From contig CM072805.1 in the NCBI GenBank assembly GCA_037013495.1, positions 9,954,601 to 10,018,600 on the forward strand: DNA of 64,000 nucleotides, written 5' to 3'. This stretch comes from Hippophae tibetana. Taxonomy: Eukaryota; Streptophyta; Magnoliopsida; Rosales; Elaeagnaceae. This document shows, piece by piece, positions 10,801 to 19,195 of the stretch. Position 1 is the stretch's first letter. Each line of letters opens with the position of its first letter. A program made the position numbers and the translations under genes. Below the pieces are notes generated by a model. That model was not told the origin of the DNA and made no database searches. It worked only from the letters and a program-made list of their open reading frames with translations.

Positions 10801-13800
10801 AAAAATTTCCCTACGAGCACGGTCTATATATCAAGATCAAAGATGGAGATATTTTGATCGTATACCTCTACGTGGACAATTTGATCTTTATCGGAAGCAA
10901 CCCAAGCATGTTAAATGAATTCAAGGAAGTGATGACGAAGGAATTCGAGATGACAGACATAGGGCCCATGGCATACTACCTTGGCATTGAAGTTAAGCAA
11001 CAAAAGAATGGAATTTTCATTTCACAGGAAAACTATGCAAAGGAGATCTTAAAAAAGTTCAAGATTGAGAATTGTAAGTCGATAAGCACACTGACGGAAT
11101 ATGGAATCAAGATGTCCAAACATGAAGAAGGCGAAAGTTTAGATCCAACATTCTTCAAAAGTTTGGTAGGAAGTCTACGCTATCTAACTTGCACGAGCCC
11201 CGATATTCTTCCCACAGTTGGATTAGTTACTACCTCCATGGAATCTCCAACAACCACCCATTTTAAAGCCACAAAGAGAATTCTTTGCTTATTGAAAGGT
11301 ACAATTGACTTGGCTTGTTTTATTCAGTTTCTAATGATTACAAGCTTGTTGGATATAGCGATAGTGATTGGGGTAGAGACATAGATAATTAAAGAAGCAC
11401 TATTGGATTCATATTTTTCATGGGAGATACTGCTTTGACATTGATGTCAAAGAAACAACTAATTGTCACATTGTCCACTTGTGAAGCGGAATGTGTGGTT
11501 GCTACCTCATGCGCTTTTCATGCAATTTGGCTTAGAAATCTATTGAAGAAGATAGGCTTGATACAAGAAGAGCCGACCAAGGTTTGTGTAGACAACAATT
11601 CAGCCATTGCCTTAGCAAAGAATCTAGTATTCCATAATTGAAGCAAGCACATTGATATTCGCTAGCACTATATAAGGGAGTGTGTTGCAAGAAAGGATGT
11701 GCAAGTTGAATATGTGAAGTCACGAGATCAAGTTACCGATATTTTTACCAAGCCACTAACAAGCGAAGACTTCATAAGATTAAGGAACTTACTAGGGGTC
11801 TCAAGATCAAGTTTAAAGGGGGGTGTTGGATCATAAACTTGATTTATTATTTTCTACAAGTCACTTATTATTACTTTTAGATTATCTTAGACTTTGTTTA
11901 TTGTATCAATAAATGCTAGTAGTTGTAGAATATGATTTAGTAAGAGTGAGACTAATAAATGCAAGTAGGTATGGTTAGTATTTTGTAGGTGTGAGACTAA
12001 TTAATGTAAATAGTTGGAGAAGTAATTTAATGTGTGGTTGTGAGGTGTAGATAAGTGTTTTTGGAAGTCTATAAATAAAACTTCTCTAGGACCATTTGTA
12101 ATGAAGAAAAATTAAAAGCTTCTAAAAGAGCGAAGAAGCAAAATAAGAGTGAGTTGTATCTTGTATTTTGAGTGAGAGTGCTCGTATAGTATTTCTTTGA
12201 GTTTGAATAAAAATTATTTTGTGAATGTTTCATTTCCAACTTTCTCTCTCTCTGGTGTTTCTGCACATGACTGCACGTATTGGCAATATTTGTAACATTT
12301 ATAACTCATCCTAAATTACTTTATGTTCTCTGATGCTTGTGCACATGCCTGCAAGTATTGGCAATGTTTGTAACATTTATAACTCATCCTAAATTACTTT
12401 ATGTTCTCTGTTGCTTCTGCACATGCCTGCAAGTATTGGCAATGTTTGTAACATGTATAACTCATCCTAAATTACTTTAAGTAGATATGGATGCCAAAGT
12501 CAAGGCTATGATCAAACTCATTGAAGAAGACGCAGATTCTTTTGCAAGGAGGGCAGAAATGTACTATAAGAAGCGCCCAGAGCTCATGAAATTGGTGGAG
12601 GAGTTCTATCGAGCTTATCGTGCACTAGCCGAGAGGTATGATCACGCAACAGTTGAGCTACGCCACGCCCATCGAACAATGGCAGAAGCATTTTCCAATC
12701 AAGTACCTTTTGCATGGACTGATGAATCTCCCTCGGGATCTTCAGACCTAGGGGCAGAGCCACATACACCAGAGACTTTGCATCCAAATCGTGCAGTATT
12801 TGACCCAGAGGACTTGAAAAAGGATGCATTGGGACTCTTTTCAACTCACTCACATGCTTTAAAGAGAATTGTTGGAAATTCAGAAGAATCTTCCTCTGAG
12901 ATGGGCAGGAGGGGTCTAAAACAACTGAATGACATATGTGCTTCTGAAGAATGGAGAATGAATAAAGGCCAAAAGTTTAATGAAGCAGAAGAGAGCCAGA
13001 CAAATACCGAAGATCAGTTCTCTCAGATTTCAAATGAAAACCAGAATCTTAAACAAGTTCTTTTTGAGTCTGAGCGTGCAATGAAATCTGAAAATGAAGT
13101 TCAAAGCTTGAAAATAACTCGAGCTGAGATCCAAGCTGAAGAAGAAGCTGTGTTTCTTAAATACCAGCAGAGTTTGGAGAAGTTATCTAACCTGGAGGCA
13201 CAACTTAACCATGCTCAAAAGGATGTAGGAGGGCTTGATGAACGGGCAAGCAAAGCTGATACTGAAATAAAACTATTCAAGGAAGCATTGTCCAAATTGG
13301 AAGCTGACAAGGATACTGCTCTTGTTCAATATAACCAATGTTTGGAGAGGATATCTAGTCTAGAGAATCTGTTGTCTCTAGTCCAAGAGGAAGTGAAAGG
13401 ACAGAATGAAAGAGCCATTCAAGCAGAATCTGAAGTTGACCATATGAAACACGAGTTCTCTAGATTAGTAGCCGAGAAGGAAGCTGGTCTTCTTCAGTAC
13501 AAAAAATGTCTTGAGAAAATATCAATTCTAGAGGGTCAAATCTCACTAGCTGAGGAAAATGTAGCCTTGCTTAGGGAGCAAATTAAACAAGCAAAAACTG
13601 AAGTAAAAGCACTGAAGGAGGCCCTTGCAAAGCTGAATGAAGATAATGAAGCTCTTACTCTTCAATACAAACAATGCAAGGAGAGAATAGCTATGTTGGA
13701 AACCGTAATGTCCAAAGCTCAAGTGGATACTGAACGTCTGCAGAGTGAAGTTCTGATGGGGGCTGCAAAGCTAAAAAATACGGAAAAACAGTGTGGTCAA

Positions 13801-16800
13801 TTGGAGAAATCCAACAAATCTCTCCTATTAGAGGCTGATGATCTGCTGCAGAAGATTTCAAGGACAGATCAGGAAATCTCAGAGAAAAATGATGAGTTGA
13901 AGAAACTTCAGATCCTAGTGCAAGATGAACACTCAAGGTTTTTGCACGTTGAGGCCACTCTCCAAGCTTTAAAGAAGGTGCATTCTCAATCTCAAGAAGA
14001 CCATAGAGCTTTGGCATTTGAGCTTAAAGATGGGCTACAAATGTTGAAAAACATGGAGATGTGCAAACAGGTTATTGAGGAAGAAGCGCAAAGGGTTAAG
14101 GAAGAGAACATGAGCTTGACTGAAATCAACATTACTTGCACAGTATCACTAAAGAATCTGCAAGATGAAATTTTCAGCTTAAAGGAGATAAAAGAGAAAC
14201 TTGAGCGGGAGGTTGCAGTAAAAGAGGAACAAAGCAATTCCCTCCAGCAAGAAATTTTTCATTTGAATGCAGAAATCAAAGATTTGAGTAAGAAACATCA
14301 AGCCATAATGAAAAAGGTGGAGTCAGTTGGTTTAAATTCTGAATGCTTCGAGTCATCTGTAAAAGACTTGCAAGATGAAAACTCAAGGCTGAATGAGATA
14401 TGCAAAAGGGAGAAGGTTGAAAGAGAAGTTCTTTATGAGAAAATGAAGGACATGGGTCAACTGTCAACCAAAAATGTCATTCTGCTGAGCTCCTTGTCCG
14501 AATTGAATGGTGAGCTAGAGGGGTTGAGAAAGAAGGTCCAAACGCTGCAAGAATCCTGCAACTTTCTCCAGGGAGAAAAATCTAATCTTGTTGCTGAGAA
14601 AGGTGCCCTTCTTCTACAGTTGCAGATTATCACTGAGAATATGCAAAAGCTCTTGGAGAAGAACACCTTGCTGGAGATCTCCCTATCTGGTGCAAATATT
14701 GAGCTTGAACGGTTGAGATTAAAATCAAAAGACTTGGAACAATTGTTTCAGTTGCTTCATAATGAGAAGTCCAGTTTTCTAAATGAGAGAAGCAACTTAG
14801 TCTCTCTATTGGAAAATGTTAAGCAGAGACTTGGAAGCTTAGAAAATAGGTTTACAAGATTAGAGGAGAGTTACTCTGATCTTGAAAAGGAGAAAGAATC
14901 GACAATTTATGAAGTAGAAGAACTACGAGATTCTCTTCTTGTAGAAAAACAAGAACGCATAAGTTATATGCAATCTACTGAGACTCGATTGGAAGGATTG
15001 CAAAATCATTTTAATCTCCTTCAAGAAGAGAGAAACTTTGGGAAAAAAGAATTTGAAGAAGAGCTTGATAAAGCTGTAAATGCCCATATTGAGATATTCA
15101 TCCTGCAGAAGTTTATTGAAGATTTGGAGGAAAAGAATTTATCTCTGCTCATTGAATGTCAAAAACAAGTTGAGGCATCCAAATTTTCAGATAAACTGAT
15201 TTCAGAGTTGGAGAGTGAAAATCTTGAGCAACAAGTGGAAGCAGAACTTTTGGTTGATGAACTAAAAAGGTTGAGGCTTGGTATTTATCAAGTTTTTATG
15301 GCTGTTCAGAGCAATCCAGATTGGCAACATGTAAAAAAATTAGACAGTGAGAAAATATCAATCAAACGCATTTTGGATAATATTTATACTGTGAAAGGTT
15401 CTCTGTTGAAAACTGAGGATGAGAAGCAACAATTGTTGGTTGAGAACTCGGTTCTTTTCACTATTTTGAGACAATTTAGAGCAGAGGGCATGCATCTTGA
15501 ATCTGAAAAAGAGATCCTTGAGCGGGGGTTCGAGAACTTGAAAAGCCAACACCATATGCAGCAAAAACATAAGCACAAGATCTTCGAGATAGACAGTGAG
15601 CTTAAATCAGAATTTAGCAAGGAGGAACAAGAGCAAGCATTAAAGGTTGAATTAGACTCTCTGTGCATAAAACTGACAAATCTGCAAGCAGAGTACCTTC
15701 TTTTGAAGAAACAAAATTCCAAGGTTCTTGATGAGAATAAATCCTTGCTGCACAAGATTTGTGACCTTAAAGAGGAGAAGAACTATCTTGAGAAGGACAA
15801 TAGTGTTTTTATCAATGAAGCAGTAGACCTCACCATGTTTTCTTTAGTTTTGGAGAGCTTAATGTCTGAGAAGGCTAGTGATCTAAAAGGACTTTCTGAA
15901 GAACTGCATGTAGTTGGTATGGATAACAGTGATCTCAAGGAGGAGATTGGAACACTGAGGGAGGAGCTGGCAGCAAGCAAAGTAAAATATTTACATTTGA
16001 ATGATTCAATCAAGATTTTGAATAAGGAAGTGCATGAAGTCAAAAATGTAAATGGCCAACTAAGTCTTCAAGTTTTGCTTGCTAATGATTTTCTAAAACA
16101 ACAGACATCAGAGCTCTCAAAAGCAGAACAGAAGATTACAGCCACTGGTGATATGAATTTGGAATTGAGCAGAACTGTTGAGGAACTGAAGATGGAAAGT
16201 GAAGAATTAAAGAGAAATCGAGAATGTCTTGCTGAAAAGATTTGTGAATTATCTGAAAGCAGCATCTGTCAGAGAAAGAAAATTGAAAGTCTTTGTGAAA
16301 CTAACAAAAACTTGGAGACTGAAGTGGGTGTTTTATCTACAGAAATTGAGGAACGCAGGACCAGAGAAGAAAATATGGGTTTGGAGCTGCAAGGGAAAAA
16401 TAGTGAGTTTGAACTTTTTGAAGCTGAGGCTACAACATTCTATTTTGATCTTCAAACTTCTGTTGTCCGTGAAGTTTATCTCGAAAATAAGGTAAATGAG
16501 CTTGTTGGAGTTTGTGAGATTCTTGAAGATGAAAATACTTCAAAAATCATGGAGATGGAACAGATTAAAGCCAGAGTTAGCTACTTGGAAAGTCAAATTG
16601 GGGGACTAGAGTCCCTGTTATCTGCTTATGTTCCTGTGATCAATTCTTTGAGAGAGAATGTATCATCTCTTGAGCACAACTCCCTGTTGAAGAGAAAACT
16701 TGTTGCAGCAGGCAATCATGAAAAGGTAATAACATTCCCCACTTCAAACTATTTATTTTTATGCTGATATAGCATCTTACATTTAGGTTTGGTAGAGTTC

Positions 16801-18318
16801 ATGCTTTTTGGAGTTGAATATATCACAGCCTAGCTACTTACATTGAATATCATATGATCATGCTATTTGTTTTGTGTGTGGCTTTCAGGAACATGATTGT
16901 ACTAATTGATATGCTGCAATTACAATTATAACAGAGTGATTTAGGTTTAACTTTATTGTACCAATTGACATGGATTAAACAGATGCAGGAAAACACATGC
17001 ATGCAAGTTTTTCAGAAGCTTGAATCTAAAAGCTATTAATTTACGAAGATATAAAAGTCTTTGTCTAGTCTTGATCTAAATATTATAGATTTATGCATTT
17101 CATATTTTCCAGGGTGTGGAAATGGCAGTCCATGCTCACGAAATTGGCTGTCTGGAGCTCACAGAAGATAAAAGTACTCTTATTCCCAATGGAATTCTGG
17201 ATTTGCAAAAAATATTGGCTACTGTCAAAACTATTGAAATGGGAATGGTGGAAGAAGTGGACATGCTTGCTATTGAAGTAGTTGAAAAGGGTGTGAGAAA
17301 AGAAGTGGAAAGCCTTACAACAGAAGATCTTGTAACCATGGACATCAAAACAGAAGCTGAACTTCAGCAGAGTTCTGAATCATTGACATTGAAAGTTCCA
17401 TTGTCTCGAGAGGGTCATTATAATGATCTTAGTGCTAATCGCAATCTTCATAATACAAAACCAGAAAATGGGATTTTGATGAAAGACATTCCACTAGATC
17501 AAGTCTCAGATCTGTCTTTTCATGGAAGGAGTAGGAGGAAGATCGGTGGCGCTGATGACCAGATGCTTAGATTATGGGAATGTTCTGACCAAAATTGCAG
17601 CCAGGAAGAAATGATTAATGAGATCCAAAATCAGGTGTCCATGCCAAAGGAAAATGACCCGAAATCCCACGTATATGGTCGAGGAAAGAAAAAGATTCAG
17701 GATTCTGTAGAAGTACAGGTCGAGAGGGAGGTTGGCATTGACAAGCTAGAGATATCTTGTAATATCTTACCAAATAAAGAAGGCAACAAGGTACAGATCT
17801 TGGAGAGACTTGCTTCTGATGCTCAGAAATTGACCAGTCTACAGAGTGTTGTGCATGATTTGAAAAAGAAGTTGGAGATGAACAAGAGAAGAAAGAAGGC
17901 GGATGATGCTGAATTTGAAACAGTTAAAGAACAGTTACTTGAAGTTGAGGAGATTGTTGTGCAGCTAGCTGGTATTAATGTTCAACTAGAAAAGGACATT
18001 GAAGATTGTCCCTCATCTTTAGAAGGGAAAACTTCTCCAAATACCGTGGAGGATGAGAACATTCTTAGAAACAAAGTTATAGAACAAGCACGGAAAGGGT
18101 CTGAAAAGATTGGGCGGTTACAGTTAGAGGTTCAGAACATTCAATATATTTTGCTGAAATTGCAGGATGATAATAAGAACAAAGGAAAAAGTAAATTTTC
18201 TGAAAGTAAAACTGGTGTTCTTCTGAGGGACTTCATTCACAATGGCAAGAGAAGTCGTTCAAAGAAAAAGAAAGCTTGTCATTGTGGATGTAGGAAACCT
18301 TTGACTAAAGAAGATTGA
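4752..18318 (+). CDS. NET1: NETWORKED 1 (NET1/KIP1-like) actin-binding coiled-coil protein, three exons
   Basis: Coding sequence is join(4752..4851, 12485..16725, 17113..18318), 5547 nt, 1848 residues plus stop. Both junctions are GT-AG and keep frame. NET proteins are plant-specific; the N-terminal NAB domain binds F-actin and group 1 members act at the plasma membrane and plasmodesmata (known for the family). Visible here: the NAB domain at residues 1 to about 110, with the [15 protein letters not shown] signature in exon 1 and the [28 protein letters not shown] and ERYDHAT motifs in exon 2. A very long heptad-rich coiled coil follows to about residue 1450, then a C-terminal block with VLLRDFI and a basic [13 protein letters not shown] tail typical of NET1 proteins. 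The length fits NET1A-type proteins (about 1.6-1.8 thousand residues). No internal stop or frameshift was seen, so the gene looks functional. Which NET1 paralogue it is cannot be settled here. Confidence 0.93.
5408..5520. repeat. Diverged LTR fragment related to the Gypsy LTR at 827
   Basis: The pattern here (GATTCGATTTATAGAGAAAG, then TGTGTGGATCTT.TATAAGATCCATGTAT.TATA) follows the same order as the LTR starting at 827 (CGATTTATAGAGAGAG, then TGTGTGGATATCTTATGAAGTCCATGTATATATA). Orientation is the same. It is diverged and has no coding region next to it, so a solo LTR or truncated copy is likely. The right boundary is unclear and could extend to about 5700. Confidence 0.45.
7051..7468 (+). 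repeat. Copia 5' LTR
   Basis: It starts TGTTGGATCATAAAC and ends TTTCATTTCCAACA, just before the primer-binding site. It contains a TATA element (CTATAAATAGAAC, near 7300) suited to drive the element's transcript, and AATAAA-like signals near its end (GAATAAAAG). Confidence 0.93.
7472..7483 (+). other. Copia primer-binding site (initiator tRNA-Met type)
   Basis: TGGTATCAGAGT lies three bases after the 5' LTR. Plant Copia elements commonly carry TGGTATCAGAGC, complementary to the 3' end of initiator tRNA-Met, where reverse transcription is primed. Confidence 0.9.
7749..8700 (+). pseudogene. Copia gag (nucleocapsid/capsid), broken
   Basis: The start at 7749 reads [11 protein letters not shown], but the frame stops at 7836 and again a few codons later, with a further TGA near 8027 where the family has Trp. 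From 8064 a longer open segment gives the UBN2-type capsid core ([19 protein letters not shown], ...[14 protein letters not shown]) and an [16 protein letters not shown] basic tail. A zinc-knuckle remnant follows near 8590-8650 ([15 protein letters not shown]), in which the second Cys of CX2CX4HX4C is replaced by Tyr. Gag would coat the element's RNA in virus-like particles; this copy cannot make it. Confidence 0.8.
8735..9000 (+). pseudogene. Copia protease remnant
   Basis: The frame reads [13 protein letters not shown], the aspartic protease active-site region (D-S/T-G, with Asp at 8759-8761). The sequence after it is in broken frames, with stops such as the one near 8818. The protease would cleave the Gag-Pol polyprotein. 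It has no independent start because it is part of the polyprotein. Confidence 0.65.
9028..10015 (+). pseudogene. Copia integrase, frameshifted
   Basis: The GAG-pre-integrase zinc-binding segment is clear ([13 protein letters not shown] ... [15 protein letters not shown]). The catalytic core starts with HTDVCGP (Asp codon 9343-9345) and continues, after a break, with SDRGGEF and [11 protein letters not shown], which give the D,D,E triad. The break lies at about 9419-9430: the A-run appears one base longer than expected and the following family Trp codon is TAG. The downstream segment (9440-10015) is open to [10 protein letters not shown]. Integrase would insert the cDNA into host DNA. This copy is split and inactive. 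Confidence 0.85.
10293..11384 (+). pseudogene. Copia reverse transcriptase, broken
   Basis: The RVT_2 domain begins [19 protein letters not shown] and includes [19 protein letters not shown], the catalytic-region phrase [12 protein letters not shown], a stop at 10666 after EEEVYI, then [22 protein letters not shown] and the active-site region [10 protein letters not shown]. In the family the last motif is YVDD; here the second Asp is Asn, so a metal-binding residue is lost. A further frame change occurs near 11320-11345, before the YSDSDWG segment. The enzyme would copy element RNA into DNA. Confidence 0.88.
11345..11800 (+). pseudogene. Copia RNase H and pol C-terminus, broken
   Basis: [10 protein letters not shown] begins the RNase H region. 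It is followed by a stop, then an open segment (11420-11641) with [20 protein letters not shown] and [12 protein letters not shown]. Two further stops interrupt the SKHIDIR...HYIRE stretch, and the end reads [21 protein letters not shown]. RNase H removes the RNA strand during reverse transcription. The domain order is normal for Copia. Confidence 0.8.
11812..11823 (+). other. Copia polypurine tract
   Basis: A short purine run, AAAGGGGGG, lies directly before the 3' LTR at 11824, the usual place for plus-strand DNA priming. Confidence 0.85.
11824..12241 (+). repeat. Copia 3' LTR
   Basis: It matches the 5' LTR along its full length from TGTTGGATCATAAAC to TTTCATTTCCAAC; the terminal A is T here. 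It retains a TATA-like element (CTATAAATAAAAC, about 12069-12081) roughly 400 bp before NET1 exon 2 and in the same orientation, so a residual LTR promoter is conceivable. Confidence 0.92.
12248..12484 (+). repeat. Three 78-bp tandem repeats ending at the exon 2 splice acceptor
   Basis: TTGGCAAT recurs with exact 78-bp spacing (TGGCAAT at 12281, 12359 and 12437). Each unit reads roughly TTCTCTG.TGCTT.TGCACATG, CCTGCAAGTATTGGCAATGT, TTGTAACATTTATAACTCAT, CCTAAATTACTTTATG. The third unit ends ACTTTAAGTAG instead of ACTTTATGTTCT, and that AG is the acceptor of exon 2. The CTCATCCTAAAT portion could serve as a branch-point region and is therefore present three times. Confidence 0.88.
12485..16725 (+). 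CDS. NET1: NET1 coding exon 2 (rest of NAB domain and long coiled coil)
   Basis: This 4241-nt exon starts with the last two bases of a split Asp codon and then [19 protein letters not shown]. It completes the NAB domain by about residue 110 (AFSNQVPF). It then encodes about 1300 residues of highly charged heptad-rich coiled coil, residues 34-1447. Within it, a 56-residue unit with consensus LxQYxxCLExIxxLE recurs four times at exact 168-bp spacing (13153, 13321, 13489, 13657). The exon ends NHEK|, donor AAAAG|GTAATA; reading on would meet a stop at 16767. Antisense open frames here are shadows of the coiled-coil codons. Confidence 0.95.
16726..17112 (+). other. NET1 intron 2 (387 bp)
   Basis: GT at 16726 and AG at 17112 (CATATTTTCCAG). 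It is AT-rich, with the pyrimidine-rich acceptor tract expected in plants. Nothing else was seen inside. Confidence 0.9.
17113..18318 (+). CDS. NET1: NET1 coding exon 3 (C-terminal region)
   Basis: The exon begins in frame as [19 protein letters not shown] and ends at a TGA at 18316-18318, giving residues 1448-1848. It has the NET1-type segment [16 protein letters not shown], a variable acidic middle, a last coiled coil ([20 protein letters not shown], then [15 protein letters not shown]), and the conserved C-terminal block with GVLLRDFI, a run of Arg/Lys, and CHCGCRKP. The exon has no independent start; a GTG at 17116 is simply the second codon. Confidence 0.94.
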   Translation, partial: GVEMAVHAHEIGCLELTEDKSTLIPNGILDLQKILATVKTIEMGMVEEVDMLAIEVVEKGVRKEVESLTTEDLVTMDIKTEAELQQSSESLTLKVPLSREGHYNDLSANRNLHNTKPENGILMKDIPLDQVSDLSFHGRSRRKIGGADDQMLRLWECSDQNCSQEEMINEIQNQVSMPKENDPKSHVYGRGKKKIQDSVEVQVEREVGIDKLEISCNILPNKEGNKVQILERLASDAQKLTSLQSVVHDLKKKLEMNKRRKKADDAEFETVKEQLLEVEEIVVQLAGINVQLEKDIEDCPSSLEGKTSPNTVEDENILRNKVIEQARKGSEKIGRLQLEVQNIQYILLKLQDDNKNKGKSKFSESKTGVLLRDFIHNGKRSRSKKKKACHCGCRKPLTKED

Positions 18319-18999
18319 GTTACAAGGTAAGAGGGTAGGCATATTTTTATTGTTTGTTTGCTTCATCCTCAAAAATTCTGTGTTTATGGGATATTCTCCT
18401 AGATTAATCAATGAATGACTGTTTTTACTATATTAGAGTCTGTATGATTTTCGTAATCTAATTGTAAGGGATTGTTTTCTTGTGCCTTTTGTGTTATAAT
18501 GCCTAAAAAGACTACCTATGTTTATTATTAAATAAACTTGAAGCAGTATCTCATTTTTTTCTTCATATTATGTGGAGTTTATGGTTTGTTTCTTCATATT
18601 ATGCTTCTTGGAGAGGAATAGCCTAATGGTTTGTGGATTCTTCGGGCACTAGCAGCCTTTTGTCTCTGATCTGTTTTTGATTTGTTTAAAAGTGGTTTTG
18701 GTTTATAACAGTTTCATGTGTTTTCTTAGAACTGGAGCTCAAGCTAGTTTAGTTGATTGTATTGATTAGATGCTGATGAATTTGTCATGAGGTTCATGAA
18801 CTAATTGAGCATTAAGTTTATCTTATTTCATAAAATATCCTGAGAATAAGTATAGGATAAGTACAAAAAGAAATGTAAATTTGTGAGCGCAAATTACGCC
18901 AAAGTGGGTGTTGAGCACGTAGGGACATTTTTGTTAATGAGTGTTTTGTGCTTCAAGTGGACCTAAATTTTATGATGAGGCCTAATTTCGTAACTAGTC
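18319..18999 (+). other. NET1 3'UTR and short spacer before the satellite
   Basis: A candidate poly(A) signal AATAAA lies at 18531-18536, after T-rich sequence, which would give a 3'UTR of about 230 nt. From about 18550 to 18999 I see ordinary AT-rich DNA without a gene. The satellite begins at about 18999-19000 (CATAGTATATGTAAATAT), only about 680 bp past the stop codon. Confidence 0.55.
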
Positions 19000-19169
19000 A
19001 TAGTATATGTAAATATATACCTCAGTTTTTATTGTTATCAAATAAATAGTCGATCCGTGGTTGCCAAAAATCGATAGCCATAATATAAACATTAAAAATT
19101 GAGATAAAGTAAATCTAACGTTAAAAAATTAAATTAATTATTAGAAATGCGAATATACATATATACGTT

Positions 19170-19195
19170 TCAACCATAGATTAATCTATGGTTGA
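19170..19195. repeat. Perfect 26-bp palindrome in the edge monomer
   Basis: The half-site TCAACCATAGATT is followed directly by its exact reverse complement, AATCTATGGTTGA. It occupies the place where interior monomers carry a longer hairpin dyad with the same outer arms TCAACCAT and ATGGTTGA. Confidence 0.9.

Larger units (their letters stand above)
7051..12241 (+). mobile_element. Full-length, inactive Ty1/Copia LTR retrotransposon in NET1 intron 1
   Basis: The element has 418-bp LTRs, a tRNA-Met-type primer-binding site, gag-PR-INT-RT-RNaseH in Copia order, and a polypurine tract. It sits in the same orientation as NET1. The bases before the 5' LTR (ATCTC, 7046-7050) and after the 3' LTR (TTCTC, 12242-12246) differ at one of five positions and look like a decayed target-site duplication. 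The polyprotein has several in-frame stops and frameshifts and the RT active-site motif is altered, so it cannot move autonomously. By hand count the two LTRs differ at about 30 positions, roughly 7-8%, pointing to an old insertion. Confidence 0.93.
4852..12484 (+). other. NET1 intron 1 (7633 bp, contains Copia element)
   Basis: It runs from GTATCA at 4852 to AAGTAG at 12484. Positions 4852-5407 and 5521-7050 show only AT-rich intronic DNA with no supported gene; short frames at 5059-5250, 6308-6532 and 6634-6825 have no recognisable domain. The remainder is an LTR fragment (about 5408), a full-length Copia element (7051-12241) and a three-copy tandem repeat adjoining the acceptor. Without Copia the intron would be about 2.4 kb. 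Confidence 0.9.

Noticed and set aside
12584-16495. Antisense and offset reading frames within NET1 exon 2
   Set aside because: Shadows of the Glu/Lys/Leu-rich coiled coil; their Ser/Phe/Leu-rich translations are what reversed coiled-coil codons give.
16726-16767. Open frame of exon 2 continuing to a stop at 16767
   Set aside because: A good donor at 16726 and an in-frame continuation at 17113 with conserved NET1 C-terminal motifs show that this is read-through into intron 2.
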